From contig JAITQR010000331.1 in the NCBI GenBank assembly GCA_031288815.1, positions 1 through 6,974 on the forward strand: 6,974 nucleotides of DNA. The letters are read 5' to 3'. Every line of letters starts with the position of its first letter. Positions within the stretch are counted from its first letter, which is position 1. This DNA comes from Treponema sp. (GTDB taxonomy: Bacteria > Spirochaetota > Spirochaetia > Treponematales > Breznakiellaceae). Positions 5,579 to 6,974 of this stretch are shown piece by piece. Position numbers and translations under genes: made by a program. The notes below the pieces were generated by a model, which saw only the letters and a program-made list of their open reading frames with translations, had not been told where the DNA came from and did not search any database.

Positions 5579-6944
5579 AGGGATCGAAACTCCCCTCCGC
5601 CGGAATGCGGACCAGGTTGACATTGTGGCCGGGGTAGCGGGTTCTGAAACTGCTGAACCGGGTTTCCTCGGCGCTTTCGAATACCGCCACCTGGAAGTTG
5701 CCGTACTCGTTGAAGTAGGGAACCAGTACCGCTACGTGGAAATGCTGGCGTATCCGGGGCAGGCCCCGGGGGTTGTCCCGGGTGGCCGGGGGTCCTGTTT
5801 CGTTGTTCACCGAAGCGAGGTAGATCCGGCCCGGCTCATCAATGGCCAGGGCGTAGAGCAGGGGCTGGAGACCCTCGAAACCAAAGCCGGAATTTTCCAG
5901 GTAGCCCGGATATTCCCGTTCCTCCACGGTCTCACCGCCGGACCTGCCGCTCTGGCGGATTATCACCTGGGAGAAGGGCCAGTTCCGCACTTCAAATTCT
6001 TCAGGCCCGCTGTAGGCCGGGGAACGGAGGACCGACATGGCCCGGGAAGCCAGGTTCCTCGTCCAGTCAAGCCCGAAGAAGGGGTCCCGCAGTTCCTCCC
6101 ATATTCCGGCAAGGGAGGAACCCCGCTGGCCGAAGGGGGCCTTGAGGGGGGTTATGGGAAGGCGCTCCCCGGTAACCGGCCGGAGTATCCCGTCTACCAC
6201 CCATTTGGTGAAACCCGAGCAGTTAAGCCCCGGATTCTCCCCCTGCTCCTCCAGGGTCTCGATGTATACGTAGCGCCCATTTTCGTCGAAGGCCCCGTCG
6301 TCCCGGAACTCCAATTCCGGAAGCCGTTCCCTAAGGCGGGACATGAAGAGCCGGAGATCCCGGTAATTCGCCGGATCCGGGTCGCAGGAGCGCCGGGGGA
6401 ACTTGTGTCCCGCCAGGGCGTAGAGTTCCTCCACGGGCAGGGTGAGGAGCCCCTCGAAGGGGACGGGCAGGGGAAGGGAACGGATCACGTAGGCGTCGTA
6501 GATCACCATATCCATCCGGCACTTGTCGGCGCTGAGGGGAAAAAACTGGACGTAGGTGTAGGGATCGCTCCGGGGAAATACGCGGATCCGGGTAGGCGCC
6601 CCGGTATCCCGGCGCCGGGTAAGAATCCAGGAACCCTGGGCCCAGCCGGGGAAGTTTCCCGGCCCTCCCTCCCCCGTGTTCAGTTCCCTGGCCAGGATCA
6701 CGAGGAATTCATCCTTCCCCGCCGCTTCCGCCCGCACCTCTATCCTGCCGCCCCCGGGGAGGGTGCGGGTAAGGGGCTTCTTCGCCAGCACCCGGGCGGG
6801 AACCTCGGTCAGCCAGCCCTCCCGGAGGCTTATCCTGAGGGAGGAATCGTCTTCTATCCTGCGGGTGGGAAGATCCAGGGCCCCCAGAGAGAAGATGGGG
6901 AGAAGGGCCAGTACGGAGAGAAGGAAAAAATGATTTCTGTCCAT
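5577..6944 (-). CDS. Exported protein with putative papain-like (NlpC/P60-type) cysteine peptidase motifs
   Basis: A 455-residue protein with a signal peptide: M-D-R start, hydrophobic residues 6-20, and probable cleavage after A22 (SLGA|LD). No lipobox cysteine is present, so it is likely periplasmic or secreted. The middle contains LNCSGFTKWVV, in which C242 sits in the Cys-Ser-Gly-Phe context typical of NlpC/P60 nucleophiles. Near the C-terminus, QHFHVAVLVPY supplies a candidate catalytic H403 at the start of a strand, as in that fold. The Cys-His gap of 161 residues is much longer than usual, so a large insertion or a divergent fold is implied. The N-terminal ~200 residues show no motif I recognise. 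A substrate, perhaps peptidoglycan, is only suggested by analogy. AAAGGA lies 1 nt upstream of the ATG at 6944, too close for a normal Shine-Dalgarno. Nothing else is visible in the remaining 30 nt. The gene is firm; the peptidase label is tentative. Confidence 0.82.
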   Translation of the reverse strand: MDRNHFFLLSVLALLPIFSLGALDLPTRRIEDDSSLRISLREGWLTEVPARVLAKKPLTRTLPGGGRIEVRAEAAGKDEFLVILARELNTGEGGPGNFPGWAQGSWILTRRRDTGAPTRIRVFPRSDPYTYVQFFPLSADKCRMDMVIYDAYVIRSLPLPVPFEGLLTLPVEELYALAGHKFPRRSCDPDPANYRDLRLFMSRLRERLPELEFRDDGAFDENGRYVYIETLEEQGENPGLNCSGFTKWVVDGILRPVTGERLPITPLKAPFGQRGSSLAGIWEELRDPFFGLDWTRNLASRAMSVLRSPAYSGPEEFEVRNWPFSQVIIRQSGRSGGETVEEREYPGYLENSGFGFEGLQPLLYALAIDEPGRIYLASVNNETGPPATRDNPRGLPRIRQHFHVAVLVPYFNEYGNFQVAVFESAEETRFSSFRTRYPGHNVNLVRIPAEGSFDP

Positions 6945-6974
6945 GTCCTTTAAATCTATCGGCAGCGGCCCGCC

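Noticed and set aside
5625..6953. 442-codon plus-strand frame antisense to the exported protein gene
   Set aside because: It has no signal peptide or known motif. The minus-strand frame has a signal peptide, the NCSGF motif and a balanced composition.

Overview
The window reads as GC-rich chromosomal DNA from a spirochaete (phylum Spirochaetota), probably a Treponema-like lineage. The main reason is the very long membrane-anchored coiled-coil protein on the minus strand, which looks like the spirochaete 'SpiroCoCo' coiled-coil family. The lineage is inferred from protein character only; there is no rRNA or tRNA in the window to confirm it. No mobile element, CRISPR array or phage gene was seen.

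Layout. (1) Positions 2-3313, minus strand: the first 1104 codons of an open-ended coiled-coil gene whose 3' end lies beyond the left edge. It has an N-terminal membrane anchor and, from residue ~287, a tryptophan-marked repeat built from 18- and 11-residue steps. (2) Positions 3321-4004, minus strand: a HAD-superfamily phosphatase, only 7 nt upstream of the coiled-coil gene and probably co-transcribed with it. (3) Positions 4005-4049: a short AT-rich divergent promoter region. (4) Positions 4050-5531, plus strand: a complete long-chain polyol dehydrogenase of the mannitol dehydrogenase/fructuronate reductase family with all catalytic residues. (5) Positions 5532-5576: a convergent gap with overlapping inverted repeats. 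(6) Positions 5577-6944, minus strand: an exported protein with a papain-like/NlpC-P60-type Cys motif and a distant His motif. The last 30 nt hold only its upstream sequence.

Functionally, the dehydrogenase belongs to sugar-alcohol or hexuronate catabolism and the HAD enzyme is probably a small-molecule phosphatase. The coiled-coil protein is probably structural, and the exported putative peptidase would act in the periplasm or cell envelope. Apart from the HAD/coiled-coil pair, nothing shows that these genes form one system.

The most unusual signal is the coiled-coil protein. It has no proline or cysteine in 1104 residues, 28 tryptophans of which 27 lie in the repeat region, recurrent 18-residue Trp spacing, and an internal duplication whose two copies differ in length by exactly one 18-residue module.
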